In this document: in pieces, positions 43,011-52,606 of the stretch
Numbering within the stretch: the stretch's first letter is position 1
How the letters are laid out: each line of letters begins with the position of its first letter
Source of the DNA: Candidatus Aalborgicola danicus
Lineage (GTDB): Bacteria; Pseudomonadota; Gammaproteobacteria; Burkholderiales; Burkholderiaceae_C
Direction: 5' to 3'
DNA: 64,000 bases
Assembly: GCA_016703945.1 (NCBI GenBank)
Contig: JADJBC010000014.1
Location: forward strand, 18,747-82,746
Translations under genes and position numbers: made by a program
The notes under the pieces: model-generated
Told to the model about the DNA's origin: nothing
The model's database searches: none
The model's input: only the letters and a program-made list of their open reading frames with translations

Positions 43011-44170
43011 TGCGACCCCGTCCCAAGTCTTTGGCCATTGACGCCAGCGTGCGAGTGCCAGCGCCCGCAGTGCCGCGCACCACCAATACAGCCACCGCGA
43101 CAGCGCCGGGTGGTTTGGGGTCGCGATGGTCACGGTCTGTCGGTATCAAACATGTGCTCGCCATGACGGAGCAACTGCTCACCTTGCAAGAGGCCGGATT
43201 GCCTTTGGACCGCGCACTGCACATCTGTCTTGGAAGCATTGAGCACGCCTATTTCCGACGGGTGATGCAACTCGTGTTGGTGGATGTCGAGAAAGGCAAC
43301 ACCTTGGCCGATGCATTTGCCAAGACACCGGCTGTATTTCCGCGTCTGTACATCAACATGATCCGGGCCGGGGAAGAAGGTGGTGTGCTGCCCATCGTCA
43401 TGAAGCGGTTGATTGAGTTTTACACCCGCAGCATCGAATTTCGCTCGTTCCTGGTTACCTCGTCCATTTACCCTGCCTTGTTGTTTACGTTTGGTGTGTG
43501 TGCCTTGCTTGGCTTGACCGTGTTTGTGCTGCCAAAGTTCGGGCAAATATTTGCCGACATGAACCAGGCCCTGCCCCTGCCCGCGGCGGTCTTGATAGGC
43601 GTGGGGGATTTTCTGAAAACCTACGGCGCGTACATCTTTGCCCTTTTTGTGCTGCTCGGGATCGGGTTTAGCTACGCGATCAAAGACAGCTATTGGCGTG
43701 AAAAATGGCAACGGTTCTTGCTGCGTATGCCCTTGCTGGGCTCCTTGCTGCTAAAGATCAAGCTGGCCAATGTGTGCCGCACCTGGGGCACCCTGATGGC
43801 CAGTGGTGTCCCCATCCTGACCGGCATGCGCATTGTTCGTGAGCTGTCGGACAATATTCCGCTGATGCAGGCGCTGGATCGGCTGGTTGTGGCCGTCCAG
43901 GAGGGACGCGGCGTATCGGGACCGGTGCTGGCGGACCCTTTTTTCCCTCGATTGCTCGGCCAACTCGCCACAGTGGGTGAAGAATCCGGGTCCCTGGACA
44001 AGATGCTGATCAAGGTCGCAGACCAGTATGAAAAAGATATCCAGAAGGCCACCCGAAATCTTGTGGCACTTTTTGAGCCCGCCATGATCCTAGTGATGGG
44101 CGGGTTGATTGGCGCCGTCGTGGTTTCCATGTTGACGGCAATTTTTTCTATCAATGACATGCCTCTCTAA
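43010..44170 (+). CDS. gspF: Type II secretion inner-membrane protein GspF
   Basis: 386 residues. Two T2SSF/PilC-like domains (about 48-170 and 250-375) with three membrane segments. LTLQEAGLPLDRAL and LMASGVPILTGMRIV are the matching repeats; FIRAGEEGG-type MIRAGEEGGVLP and TVGEESGSLDKML follow each. The N-terminal 45 residues are unusually Pro/Thr/Ala-rich. It forms the inner-membrane platform with GspL and GspM. The ATG shares an A with the gspE stop. Confidence 0.95.
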   Translation: MRPRPKSLAIDASVRVPAPAVPRTTNTATATAPGGLGSRWSRSVGIKHVLAMTEQLLTLQEAGLPLDRALHICLGSIEHAYFRRVMQLVLVDVEKGNTLADAFAKTPAVFPRLYINMIRAGEEGGVLPIVMKRLIEFYTRSIEFRSFLVTSSIYPALLFTFGVCALLGLTVFVLPKFGQIFADMNQALPLPAAVLIGVGDFLKTYGAYIFALFVLLGIGFSYAIKDSYWREKWQRFLLRMPLLGSLLLKIKLANVCRTWGTLMASGVPILTGMRIVRELSDNIPLMQALDRLVVAVQEGRGVSGPVLADPFFPRLLGQLATVGEESGSLDKMLIKVADQYEKDIQKATRNLVALFEPAMILVMGGLIGAVVVSMLTAIFSINDMPL

Positions 44171-44189
44171 ATTGGCAAATGGTAAATCT

Positions 44190-44648
44190 ATGAATATGTT
44201 GAAGCGTAACCCTCGAAAGTCATCGCAGCGCCGCGGCGCCTACGGTTTTACCCTGATTGAGTTATTGATCGTGATGGTCATTTTGGTACTTCTGGCGTCG
44301 CTGGTTGGGCCGCGTCTGTTTGGTCAACTGGGCGGTGCCAAGGTCAAGGCCGCACGCGCCCAAATCGAAATGATGGGTGCTGCATTTGATGGTTATCGGC
44401 TGGACATGTCCAAGTATCCGACCACTGAGCAAGGCATCGCTGCCTTATCGGTGGCACCGGTAGATCCAGCCGCAGCGGCAATTTGGCGCGGCCCGTATCT
44501 TAAAAAACCAGTTGAACGTGATCCTTGGGGCAATAACTATATCTACAAGTCACCCGGTACGAATGGTGAATACGAGCTGTCATCCCTGGGCGCCGACGGC
44601 AAAGAAGGCGGAACCGGCGATGACGCGGACGTGCTTAGCTGGAAGTAA
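44190..44648 (+). CDS. gspG: Major pseudopilin GspG
   Basis: 152 residues. Prepilin leader ending in G before FTLIELLIVMVILVLLASLVGPRL, with Glu at position +5. The C-terminal part DPWGNNYIYKSPG and YELSSLGADGKEGGTGDDAD is the calcium-binding major pseudopilin signature. Processing requires a prepilin peptidase, not found in this window. The start at 44190 (MNMLKRNPRK) gives a leader of normal length. The stop overlaps the gspH start (TAATG). Confidence 0.95.
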   Translation: MNMLKRNPRKSSQRRGAYGFTLIELLIVMVILVLLASLVGPRLFGQLGGAKVKAARAQIEMMGAAFDGYRLDMSKYPTTEQGIAALSVAPVDPAAAAIWRGPYLKKPVERDPWGNNYIYKSPGTNGEYELSSLGADGKEGGTGDDADVLSWK

Positions 44649-45142
44649 TGGGCAAGTGCACGCTCCAAAGAGATTCCAACTCTGGATTCACGCTGCTGGA
44701 GTTATTGATCGTTCTGGCGTTGATCGCCGTTGCCTCTGTTTTCTCCATCGCGGCCGTCGACCGATTGGCCGGGCGTGTTCAGGAACGGCGCTGGTCTGAT
44801 CTGACGCAGCAGTCTCTGGCAAAGCTTAGAAACAAGGCAGTTATGGGTGGCATGGTGGTCAGCGCAGAGGTGGATTTTGAGGGCGGACAACTGGTCCAGG
44901 GGGCGGGCGACGCCCAGGATCGTTTGCTAGTTTTGCCCACATCGTTTCGTTTTCTGCCAACCAATGCGGTCGCCAGTGGCAACACGACACCCAGCAAACT
45001 TGCGCTGTATTTTTACCCGGATGGAACCATGGATGACGTCATGTTTGACCTCGTCCTGCCCTCGGAGGGGCGGCGCCGTTTTCACTTGATGCGGTTTACC
45101 GGCAAGATCGAGCGGACCACAGTTCAAGATGTGCTGCAATAA
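44648..45142 (+). CDS. gspH: Minor pseudopilin GspH
   Basis: 164 residues with a short leader ending NSG before FTLLELLIVLALIAVASVFSIAA. The globular part is beta-rich and ends FHLMRFTGKIERTTVQD, in line with GspH length. It overlaps gspI by 14 bases. It helps to form the pseudopilus tip or its connection. Assignment rests on prepilin motif, size and operon position. Confidence 0.88.
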   Translation: MGKCTLQRDSNSGFTLLELLIVLALIAVASVFSIAAVDRLAGRVQERRWSDLTQQSLAKLRNKAVMGGMVVSAEVDFEGGQLVQGAGDAQDRLLVLPTSFRFLPTNAVASGNTTPSKLALYFYPDGTMDDVMFDLVLPSEGRRRFHLMRFTGKIERTTVQDVLQ

Positions 45143-45611
45143 GGCCGTGTCCTTGCGAAAGCAATCCGGCTTTACTTTGCTGGAAGTCCTGGTGGCAATG
45201 ACCCTCATCGGAATCGGCTTTTCGGCCTCATTTGTGGCGATATCAGGTACCCGGCGTTTGAGTGAAAAATCACTCGCACATGAGTCTGCCCGAATCCTTG
45301 CGCGTGCCAAGTTGGACGAGATCCTGAGCAGCAAAGTCAATGCCCTGACGGATGACAGCAAGGAAGATCGTTATGCCGGGCAACTGTATGGATACCAGAT
45401 CAAAGTGAGACCGGTGGATCTGCCTTTACCAGATGGTCTCAATAAGAATGCCCTGCCTTTTGTGTTGGAGGATGTCAGCGTCGATGTTTATTGGGGGCCA
45501 AAGGGCGAGCAGCAGTCCTACCAACTTTCGACCATGCGTCTTTCCAGCAAACAGGGTCTTCCCAACCCGGTGGGCTCTCCCTCGCCGGCTCCCGTAAGGA
45601 CGACACCATGA
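45129..45611 (+). CDS. gspI: Minor pseudopilin GspI
   Basis: 160 residues. Leader ends QSG before FTLLEVLVAMTLIGIGFSASFVAISGTRRL, the LLEVLVA form typical of GspI. The C-terminal 15 residues are Pro/Ser-rich. It initiates the tip complex with GspJ and GspK. The end overlaps gspJ (ATGA). Confidence 0.9.
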   Translation: MCCNKAVSLRKQSGFTLLEVLVAMTLIGIGFSASFVAISGTRRLSEKSLAHESARILARAKLDEILSSKVNALTDDSKEDRYAGQLYGYQIKVRPVDLPLPDGLNKNALPFVLEDVSVDVYWGPKGEQQSYQLSTMRLSSKQGLPNPVGSPSPAPVRTTP

Positions 45612-46219
45612 GTGGGCGTCGCCATCAACGGGGTTTCACCCTGCTGGAGATGATTGTTGCCATGGCCTTGTCGGCGCTGGTGTCGTTGATTGGCGCCATG
45701 GCCTTGGGGGCCGGAGCCGACTTTTATGCACGCAGCGGTTTGCGCCAACACAGCCATGCGGATATTCGCGCTGCCGAGCGAACCATGCGAATCGAATGGG
45801 AGACGCGCGGTTCCAGCATCGCGCTGGCTCCCGATGTCATCGAATTTGACACGACGACGCCGGTCACGATGTTGACCACGCCCGGTGTTGCCACGATACG
45901 CTACCGATGCCTGTCCGATGGCGACGGGCGTTTCAAACTTGTCAGCGAAACAAAACCTCTGGTTCCAGACCCTGGGCGTTCGGCCCCCGCAGGCTCCGCA
46001 AATGGTCCGGGCACGCCAGTGGCCCAGGTGTTGATCACCGGGCTCACTGCGTGTGGGTTTGCAGCGTTGCAGAACCGTGTCGACCAGGCAGGACGTGTCA
46101 GCACGGCCTGGGTTGATTCTTGGAGTAGTAAGGACCGGTCACCTCAACTCATGCGTGTGAAATTGACGGGGCAGTTCGGCGACATGCCATCCATGGTATT
46201 TGTTGCGATGAGAGCGTGA
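45608..46219 (+). CDS. gspJ: Minor pseudopilin GspJ
   Basis: 203 residues. Leader MSGRRHQRG before FTLLEMIVAMALSALVSLIGAMAL. A middle segment with AAERTMRIEWETRG and the C-terminal SPQLMRVKLTGQFGDMPSMVF fit GspJ. It is part of the pseudopilus tip. The next gene begins five bases after its stop. Confidence 0.9.
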   Translation: MSGRRHQRGFTLLEMIVAMALSALVSLIGAMALGAGADFYARSGLRQHSHADIRAAERTMRIEWETRGSSIALAPDVIEFDTTTPVTMLTTPGVATIRYRCLSDGDGRFKLVSETKPLVPDPGRSAPAGSANGPGTPVAQVLITGLTACGFAALQNRVDQAGRVSTAWVDSWSSKDRSPQLMRVKLTGQFGDMPSMVFVAMRA

Positions 46220-46223
46220 CGTG

Positions 46224-47165
46224 ATGAATGGGCCATCCAAGTTGACGCGACGCGACCGCTGGCAGCGGTCACCTGCCGACCAGGGTTACATCCTGTTGTT
46301 TACCTTGGGTGTGCTCGCCGTTATATCGGTGTTGGTCCTTAGCATGGCTTTGACATTGCGACTGGATGCGCAATTGGTTGCCAAGGAAAAAACGCGTTTG
46401 CAGGACGAATACGCATTAAAGGGCGCAGTGCAATATGCTGTTGCTCGCCTTAATTTGACAGCCTTGGCGCAGAGTCAGTTGGCGGGAAAACCGCCAGACC
46501 CGATAACACGACGTAAACTTTGGTTTCCTGGAGAGGGCCCCTACGCCATGCAATTTGCAGGCGCCCAAATGAACGTGCATTTGCAGGATGCCGGTGTGTT
46601 GCCAGATGCCAATCTTTTAACGGAACAAGAGTGGCAGCGTTTGTTCGTCGAATTGGGCGTGAGTAATGTCGAGGAAGCTGGCGCTGTTGCGAAGGCAGTT
46701 GTCGCGACCAAGTTCAGGATTGCAAGAAATATGGGGTCGCTGGGGTTTTCTTCCGTGCGGGAATTGGTCAATATCCAAAGTCTGCCGCTGCATGTGGCGA
46801 CAGGAAAAGGTGCACAAGGGCGGTTTGGAATGCCGGATTTGTTGGTGGTCGGTTCCGAGTTGAAACAATTGGACATCAACCGATCACCCCTTGTCCTGTT
46901 CAAGGTTCTAGGCGGGTTTAGCGATAGCCAATTGAGCAACCTACAATTGTTGCGTTCACGTGGCCCCATTGCGCCAACCGAGGGCCCCAAAATCTTGGCA
47001 GGTTCCCCGGCAAAATTGATGTCTGGTAGCAGTGATCTGCTGAGCGTCAAAATTCATTTCGATCGTGAAAGTGATTCCGTTGGCGGGTTAATGGTGTTTG
47101 CATTGTTGAAACTGGAAAATAACGCCTACAAATTAATAGACCAGTTGATTGCTCAAAAGTATTGA
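46224..47165 (+). CDS. gspK: Minor pseudopilin GspK
   Basis: 313 residues, the largest pseudopilin as expected. Leader ends DQG before YILLFTLGVLAVISVLVLSMAL; the usual Glu+5 is absent, which is normal for GspK. EYALKGAVQYAVARLNL then LLTEQEWQRLF and ELVNIQSLPL follow. It caps the pseudopilus. A GTG three bases upstream is an alternative start. From about here G+C drops and codon use changes compared with upstream genes. Confidence 0.9.
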   Translation: MNGPSKLTRRDRWQRSPADQGYILLFTLGVLAVISVLVLSMALTLRLDAQLVAKEKTRLQDEYALKGAVQYAVARLNLTALAQSQLAGKPPDPITRRKLWFPGEGPYAMQFAGAQMNVHLQDAGVLPDANLLTEQEWQRLFVELGVSNVEEAGAVAKAVVATKFRIARNMGSLGFSSVRELVNIQSLPLHVATGKGAQGRFGMPDLLVVGSELKQLDINRSPLVLFKVLGGFSDSQLSNLQLLRSRGPIAPTEGPKILAGSPAKLMSGSSDLLSVKIHFDRESDSVGGLMVFALLKLENNAYKLIDQLIAQKY

Positions 47166-48508
47166 ACTGGTTAAATCAGATGCAGATAAAGTTAAATCAA
47201 ATTTCCCGTCGACAGCATATTTTTGTTTTTCTCACCGCTTCTGGCTTGTCGGTTGTCCAGTTTCAAAGGAGATTTACGGGGTGGGTTTGCCTCCACAGTT
47301 CAAACCTTGTGCTTGCAGAAGCTTCTCAGGATTTTTCTGAGATATTGATCAAACTGCGGGATACCACTGCCGACTGGAAAATTCCGGCGGCCACCTGGGT
47401 ATCCTGGATAATGCCCGGCGATATTTTGGCCGTGCTGCAATATTGCAAACCAAAGGACCAGGTTGCCGATATTTCGAATCTATTTCCGTTCGAGAGCAAG
47501 GATATTCTTATATCCGACTTTAGTGAAAGTAGTGACAAGCCACAGTCCATTTATTGGATTCACAAAGACTGGGTGACTGAGATCGCAAAGGTTTCTGCCG
47601 AACTGAGTTGGGTGTGTGATGAGATTTATACAAGAGCGCAACTATTGAAGGGAGTCTTACCCAAAGGGGTGAACCAATTTCGCCTCCTTCTGGAAGGCGA
47701 AGACTCAGAAAAACACCTTCATATTTATGCCTCGAATGGATCCATAGTAAGGACGACACAGGTCGTTGCGACCGGGCCAGAAGATGTAGCGAAGACTATC
47801 CGACGAGAGATGGGCGCTGTGGCGGCACAGTCAAGTGGTGGCTTTCAGTTGTTTGTACACAATCTGCCGGTTCAATCAACAGGCTTGTCGCCTGACGAGA
47901 TGCCGGTCCAGCTATTGGCAGGACTGGATTTTGAAAGCTTGGCAGCGCGCCTGATCAGTTCGGCGGAGACCGGCATCGAAGTGCGTCCGACGTTTGGGGC
48001 ACTCGTAAACCGAATCAATGCATACAGCTTGGGGTTTGCGATGGTTGGCAGTCTTTTGCTTGCTCTGATGGTCTGGCACGACAGCGTACTGCAGACTGAG
48101 GTTGAAGGCAGTCGCCGCCAAGTCCGCACGGACACTGCACGGTACCAAGCTGCCAAGCTTGCGCGCAGAGAGTCGGTGAAGATGGCTGAGGCGGTGAAGC
48201 TCAAGGCTTCCATCGTAGCCGACCCCCCGGTATTTCAGCCGTTGGCGGACATTATGTCGGTGCTCAGTCCGCCTTCGAGTCTTTCACTGTATGAAAAAAA
48301 TGCCGTGGTTGTTCGTATCGCCGGCTTAAATGGAAAGCCCGAAGCACTGAAGTCGTTATTCGAACACAACTCGAAGTTTTCCGGCGTACGCGTGACAAAT
48401 ACCCCTGATTTCTTGAAAACAAGCGCAGGTGCTTTTGCGTTGGAAATGCAATGGGCTGAAACGGTGGCGATTGCAAAACCCGATGAAAAACAAAAGGTTG
48501 CGAAATGA
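47162..48508 (+). CDS. gspL: Type II secretion protein GspL
   Basis: 448 residues. An actin-like cytoplasmic region is followed by a single membrane segment at about 288-310 (YSLGFAMVGSLLLALMVWHDSV) and a periplasmic ferredoxin-like domain with a coiled coil. It recruits GspE to the membrane. The sequence is poorly conserved; assignment relies on topology and place between gspK and gspM. TTG start overlapping the gspK stop (TTGA); ATG at 47180 is the alternative. Confidence 0.8.
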   Translation: MNWLNQMQIKLNQISRRQHIFVFLTASGLSVVQFQRRFTGWVCLHSSNLVLAEASQDFSEILIKLRDTTADWKIPAATWVSWIMPGDILAVLQYCKPKDQVADISNLFPFESKDILISDFSESSDKPQSIYWIHKDWVTEIAKVSAELSWVCDEIYTRAQLLKGVLPKGVNQFRLLLEGEDSEKHLHIYASNGSIVRTTQVVATGPEDVAKTIRREMGAVAAQSSGGFQLFVHNLPVQSTGLSPDEMPVQLLAGLDFESLAARLISSAETGIEVRPTFGALVNRINAYSLGFAMVGSLLLALMVWHDSVLQTEVEGSRRQVRTDTARYQAAKLARRESVKMAEAVKLKASIVADPPVFQPLADIMSVLSPPSSLSLYEKNAVVVRIAGLNGKPEALKSLFEHNSKFSGVRVTNTPDFLKTSAGAFALEMQWAETVAIAKPDEKQKVAK

Positions 48509-49143
48509 AAAGGGACCTGCTAAGGATGTTTCAACGCCAAGGTTTAAAACCGATGGTCATTCCTTTGGTCGTCATGTTTACGATGTTATTTGTTTTCTAC
48601 CAATACATCGATGATTATGTGGCGCACCGCGACGAAGCGGCAGAACTGGCGTTGCGTTTGGATGTCATGGAAACCACGGTTAATCTATCCAAAAATGTCG
48701 ATGCGCATAACTCAGCGCTAAAACCAGAATATGCGAGCATCGAGGCGCGCGCCTATCGTGCGGAAAGGTCGGATGACTCCCTGAATGCCATGAAAACACT
48801 GCTGACTGAATTGCTGCAATCACTTTACTTTGACAATATTGAAGTTAGGAAAGCAAGTCTGCCCCCAAAAGCTGAGGTTATGCGGATTGCCGCCACTGCG
48901 CAGTTTTCGGGCGTACCGCAGCAATTGCCGCGATTGGAGGCCTTGTTGGCCAGCAACCCAAAAGCCATGAGGGTCAGCGAGGTTCGAGTCAGAGTTGTGG
49001 ATGACGCTGCTGGTGGTGCACCTCATCTGGACATCAATGCCCTGTTCCTAGGGGTGCATGTGGAGCCGGATGTTGTGGGCAAGACGCAGCCACTGACAGC
49101 CCGCGCTGAAGCGGCCAATTCTCAAATGAATACAAAAAAATGA
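48505..49143 (+). CDS. gspM: Type II secretion protein GspM-like
   Basis: 212 residues, bitopic. Cytoplasmic N-terminus, membrane segment about 17-34 (MVIPLVVMFTMLFVFYQYI), coiled coil and a small periplasmic domain with MRIAATAQFSGVPQQLPRLEALL, like PilO/GspM folds. Coupled to gspL and gspD at both ends through ATGA overlaps. Recognition depends largely on context; family-level similarity is weak. Confidence 0.75.
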   Translation: MKRDLLRMFQRQGLKPMVIPLVVMFTMLFVFYQYIDDYVAHRDEAAELALRLDVMETTVNLSKNVDAHNSALKPEYASIEARAYRAERSDDSLNAMKTLLTELLQSLYFDNIEVRKASLPPKAEVMRIAATAQFSGVPQQLPRLEALLASNPKAMRVSEVRVRVVDDAAGGAPHLDINALFLGVHVEPDVVGKTQPLTARAEAANSQMNTKK

Positions 49144-51455
49144 TCAATCATCAAAAGAAGCGGGATTTTCCTGGCCATCGTCTTGGGCAGCGACTGGCCT
49201 TGGCTGCGGCACTGAGTTCAGTTTTTGCCGTCCTCCCCGCTGTTGCTCAAGGAATAAACCCGTTTGCGGCCGCACCCCCTGCTGCGCCGGCATCTAGCAG
49301 TCAGGTCGAAACAAAACCGATTTTGCCGGCGGGGCCATCGCCCGTCGATAACAAGGGTACACAGTCGGTCCAGCAACCCTTGCCGTCGTCGGCGCCTGCT
49401 ATAGCACCAGCGCCATCCCCCTTTGGCGGCACTCCGGATAAGCAGGCTCCGAGCTTGGCGCAGACACCCAATCCCGGAATCAGTTTGATGTTTGACAATG
49501 CAGACATCTACGATGTGCTCAAGGTGGTCCTGGGTGACGCACTCAAATTAGATTATGTGATTGACCCGTCAGTACAAGGACGGATTACGCTGAAGAGCAG
49601 TGGCGCCGTAAGCATGGCGGACATTTTCAGTGTTCTGGAGACTGCCCTGGCAACCAGCAATGTGGCGATTGTGAAGCAGGACAAGATTTATCGGGTGACC
49701 AAGGATGCCAATGCGGTGCGCGAAAAGCTGCCGTCGATGGGGGTTGGTCCGGCATCTCCAGTCATGCAGATCATCCCCGTCAAGTTTGTGCAGGCCAGTC
49801 AACTGGCCAATACCATTCGCAGTTTTCTTGGACCTCAGGCCATTGTCACCAATGACCCAACCAGCCGGTATTTGATCGTTGCGGATCGGGCATCCAACCT
49901 TGAAAAAGTGGTCGACATGGTCGCCACATTGGATGTTGATTATCTGCAGCAAGTACAGGTGCGATTGATTCCAGTGACAAACTCTGACGCGAGTGACATC
50001 GCCAGAGATCTCGACGCCTTGTTCAAAACTTCGGGCATGTTCAACTGGGCTGGAACGGATGGAACAAAGGTCTATTTCTTGCCGATTTCCAGGATGAACG
50101 CCGTTCTGGTTGCGACCTCCAACGACAAACTGATGGGCGCAGCAGAACAATGGATCAAGAGACTCGATGCAGAGCCGAAAAATGGTCTGGAATCGTTTGT
50201 GCACATCTACTCCGTCGCCAATGGCAACGCATCACACCTTGCCGATATTTTGCGACAACTTTTTGGCGGTGCCGCAAGCTCGGCAACAGGCACGAACCGC
50301 AACTCCGTGGCAGGTGCAGGTGTAACAACTCCCGCACTGGGCGCGCAGGGCGCTGCACCAGCAGGTGGCGCTCCCCAGGCCGCCCCAACCACCACGATTA
50401 GCAGGGGCAACGTGCCTGCAGGTGGCAGTGCCAGTGGTACGGCCAACGGCTTGGGTGGTTCGGTGCAGGTCATTGCGGACGAAATCACCAACACTTTGAT
50501 CATCAAGGCAACAGCTCAAGACTACGCACAAATCAAGAAAGTACTGGAGCGAATTGATACGGTGTCGCGCCAAGTCCTAATTCAAGTGATGGTCGCGGAG
50601 GTTGCGTTAAACGACACCCTTCAATACGGGGTTGAATGGTGGTTGAATGACACGCTGAGAGCCAATGGTCAGAGTTGGCCAGCCAGGGTGGGGCTTGGCG
50701 GGTCAATGAAACCTTCGGAGGCGCCTGGGATCGTTGCAGGTACCGGTGGGGGTTTGACCTACTCGGTATTGAATACCACTGGACAAATCATTGGCCTGTT
50801 GAACCTGTTGGGTCAGGACACCAATGTCAATGTTTTGTCAACCCCCCATGTGATGGCGGGAGACGGCAAACTGGCCAGAATTGAAGTGGGTGACGAGGTG
50901 GCAGTTGTCACGCAAACTTCCTCGACCCCGAACGCAATTGGGTCAACTTCCATCTCCAATTCTGTGACCTATCGTCCAACAGGCATCATTTTGGAAGTCA
51001 CTCCTGTGATAAGTGCCTCGGGACGGGTGTCGCTCACGGTGTCACAAGAAGTCAGTTCAGTGCAGGCCGTCGGCTCAACAGTGGGCGGCGTGACCTATCC
51101 TAACTTCTCCAAACGCAAAGTGAGTACCGAAGTGGTCGTCGAGGATGGCAGGCCTCTTTTGATTGCAGGATTGATCAGAGATTCAGGGAATAACAGCGTT
51201 GCCGGATTGCCGGGCCTCAAGGATATTCCCGTTTTTGGTGGTCTTTTTGGCTCAACCAAGAAAGTCAGAGAGAAGACGGAATTGATTATGTCCATTACCT
51301 CTTTTATCGTAAACGGTAAGGGAGATGGTGAGCGGGTTACTGCGCAGTTTGAAAACGCATTGAAGGAGCTGAAACCTCTGCTCAAAAGCAATTCCATGCG
51401 AGGTTCAGCCAACGTATACGACGAGAAGGCTGTCTCGGGGCAGGTTATCAACTGA
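49140..51455 (+). CDS. gspD: Type II secretion outer-membrane secretin GspD
   Basis: 771 residues. The signal peptide ends near PAVAQG (about 37). A Pro/Ala/Ser-rich linker (about 40-115) precedes N0 (SLMFDNADIYDVLKVVLGDALKLDYVID), N1-N3 domains and the secretin core (about 470-730) with LLGQDTNVNVLSTPHVMAGDG, VGDEVAVVTQTSSTP and the C-terminal GLPGLKDIPVFGGLFGSTKKVREKTELIMSITSFIV in parts. A Gly/Ala/Thr-rich insertion (about 375-440) lies between N2 and N3 or in N3. It forms the outer-membrane exit channel. A methyltransferase gene begins seven bases after its stop. Confidence 0.95.
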   Translation: MINHQKKRDFPGHRLGQRLALAAALSSVFAVLPAVAQGINPFAAAPPAAPASSSQVETKPILPAGPSPVDNKGTQSVQQPLPSSAPAIAPAPSPFGGTPDKQAPSLAQTPNPGISLMFDNADIYDVLKVVLGDALKLDYVIDPSVQGRITLKSSGAVSMADIFSVLETALATSNVAIVKQDKIYRVTKDANAVREKLPSMGVGPASPVMQIIPVKFVQASQLANTIRSFLGPQAIVTNDPTSRYLIVADRASNLEKVVDMVATLDVDYLQQVQVRLIPVTNSDASDIARDLDALFKTSGMFNWAGTDGTKVYFLPISRMNAVLVATSNDKLMGAAEQWIKRLDAEPKNGLESFVHIYSVANGNASHLADILRQLFGGAASSATGTNRNSVAGAGVTTPALGAQGAAPAGGAPQAAPTTTISRGNVPAGGSASGTANGLGGSVQVIADEITNTLIIKATAQDYAQIKKVLERIDTVSRQVLIQVMVAEVALNDTLQYGVEWWLNDTLRANGQSWPARVGLGGSMKPSEAPGIVAGTGGGLTYSVLNTTGQIIGLLNLLGQDTNVNVLSTPHVMAGDGKLARIEVGDEVAVVTQTSSTPNAIGSTSISNSVTYRPTGIILEVTPVISASGRVSLTVSQEVSSVQAVGSTVGGVTYPNFSKRKVSTEVVVEDGRPLLIAGLIRDSGNNSVAGLPGLKDIPVFGGLFGSTKKVREKTELIMSITSFIVNGKGDGERVTAQFENALKELKPLLKSNSMRGSANVYDEKAVSGQVIN

Positions 51456-51462
51456 TGTTCAC

Positions 51463-52606
51463 ATGATCAAAATTGAATGGGTGATCGTACACAGTTCGAC
51501 GGAGCTTTCACGTGCGGCCGAGTTTGAGTTCGCCGTCTCTGAATTGCGCCGCCAACTGCCCGGCGACGCCCGTTGGCTTTTTGGGGCTGACGTCGAGCAA
51601 GTACTCAACGAGGAGCGTGCGGATTCCGAGGCTTTGGTGTTGATTTTGGAGCATCCGTGGTTATCTCTGGAACGACATTGTCTTGATCGTCTGGCGCGCG
51701 CGTTATTGCAAGGCTTCGATACCGTAGAGGCTTGTGACTCGCGTTGCGCCGCTCCCATGGGACCCGGTGGATACGCCACACAACGTGGCATGGAGCGATT
51801 TGTCGATGCGTATGATTTTCATGTAGAAGAAGCAACTGGGGAAAGCGGAAAGCCTGACGCGTTGGTCAAATTGACGACATTGGTGAGTATTGCGGCGGCG
51901 TTCGCTGCATGCGGAAAAGTCAGGTCGTGTTGTTGGTGCGTTTGCACACGATGTCAGCAGCTATTTCGGGTCCGATCGTGCCGAAGTATTGGCGCTCGTC
52001 CCGATTCACGCACAGAGCTTTCTGGACGTAGGCGGGGGTGAGGGAAATTTCTTGAAGTTGATCAAATCAACTCGCGAAGCACAAACCCATCTAGTGGAGT
52101 TGGATCCAGATGTCGCCAGCGGTGCTCTGACTAACGGTAAAGCGGATCACGTTTGGAATGGCGATTTTCTGGGCTACCAGTCACCATTGAAGTTTGATTG
52201 CATTAGTTTCCTGGACATGTTGGAACATGTGGAACACCCTGACCGATACCTGTCACATGCCAGGACCCTACTGTCTGCGAGTGGTGTGGTGTTGGCATCT
52301 ATACCGAATGTTGGGCATTGGTCGGTTGTCGCCGACCTCATTGAGGGGCGCTGGGACTACGTTCCTGCAGGCATTCACTGTGTCACGCATTTGCGATTCT
52401 TTACTGAACATACGATCAGAGATTTGTTTGATGCTGCCGGCTTTACCATGGAAAGCGTCAAACGTGTCTGTGTTCCCGGTCCCGCTGAGTGGCTTGACCA
52501 GTGGCGACAGACCAGGGGATTGAAGACGGATCTTGCGAGTTTGGACACTTATGCATTCCTCATTACTGGGCGGCCCAAGGCCGACTCCCAGCAATATGAG
52601 CTGTAG
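51463..52606 (+). CDS. SAM-dependent methyltransferase with N-terminal extension (frameshifted)
   Basis: About 380 residues once joined. The first frame (to about 51890) encodes a domain I do not recognise, IEWVIVHSSTELSRAAEFEF to PDALVKLTTL. The second frame begins SGRVVGAFAHDVSSYFGSDR and is a class I methyltransferase: motif I SFLDVGGGEGNFLKL, then CISFLDMLEHVEHPDRYL and a C-terminal FLITGRP. This looks like the sugar or lipid-type methyltransferases in glycan clusters. One base is probably wrong near 51885-51900, in GCGGCGGCG. It is encoded between gspD and a GT2 gene, within the secretion operon. Confidence 0.78.
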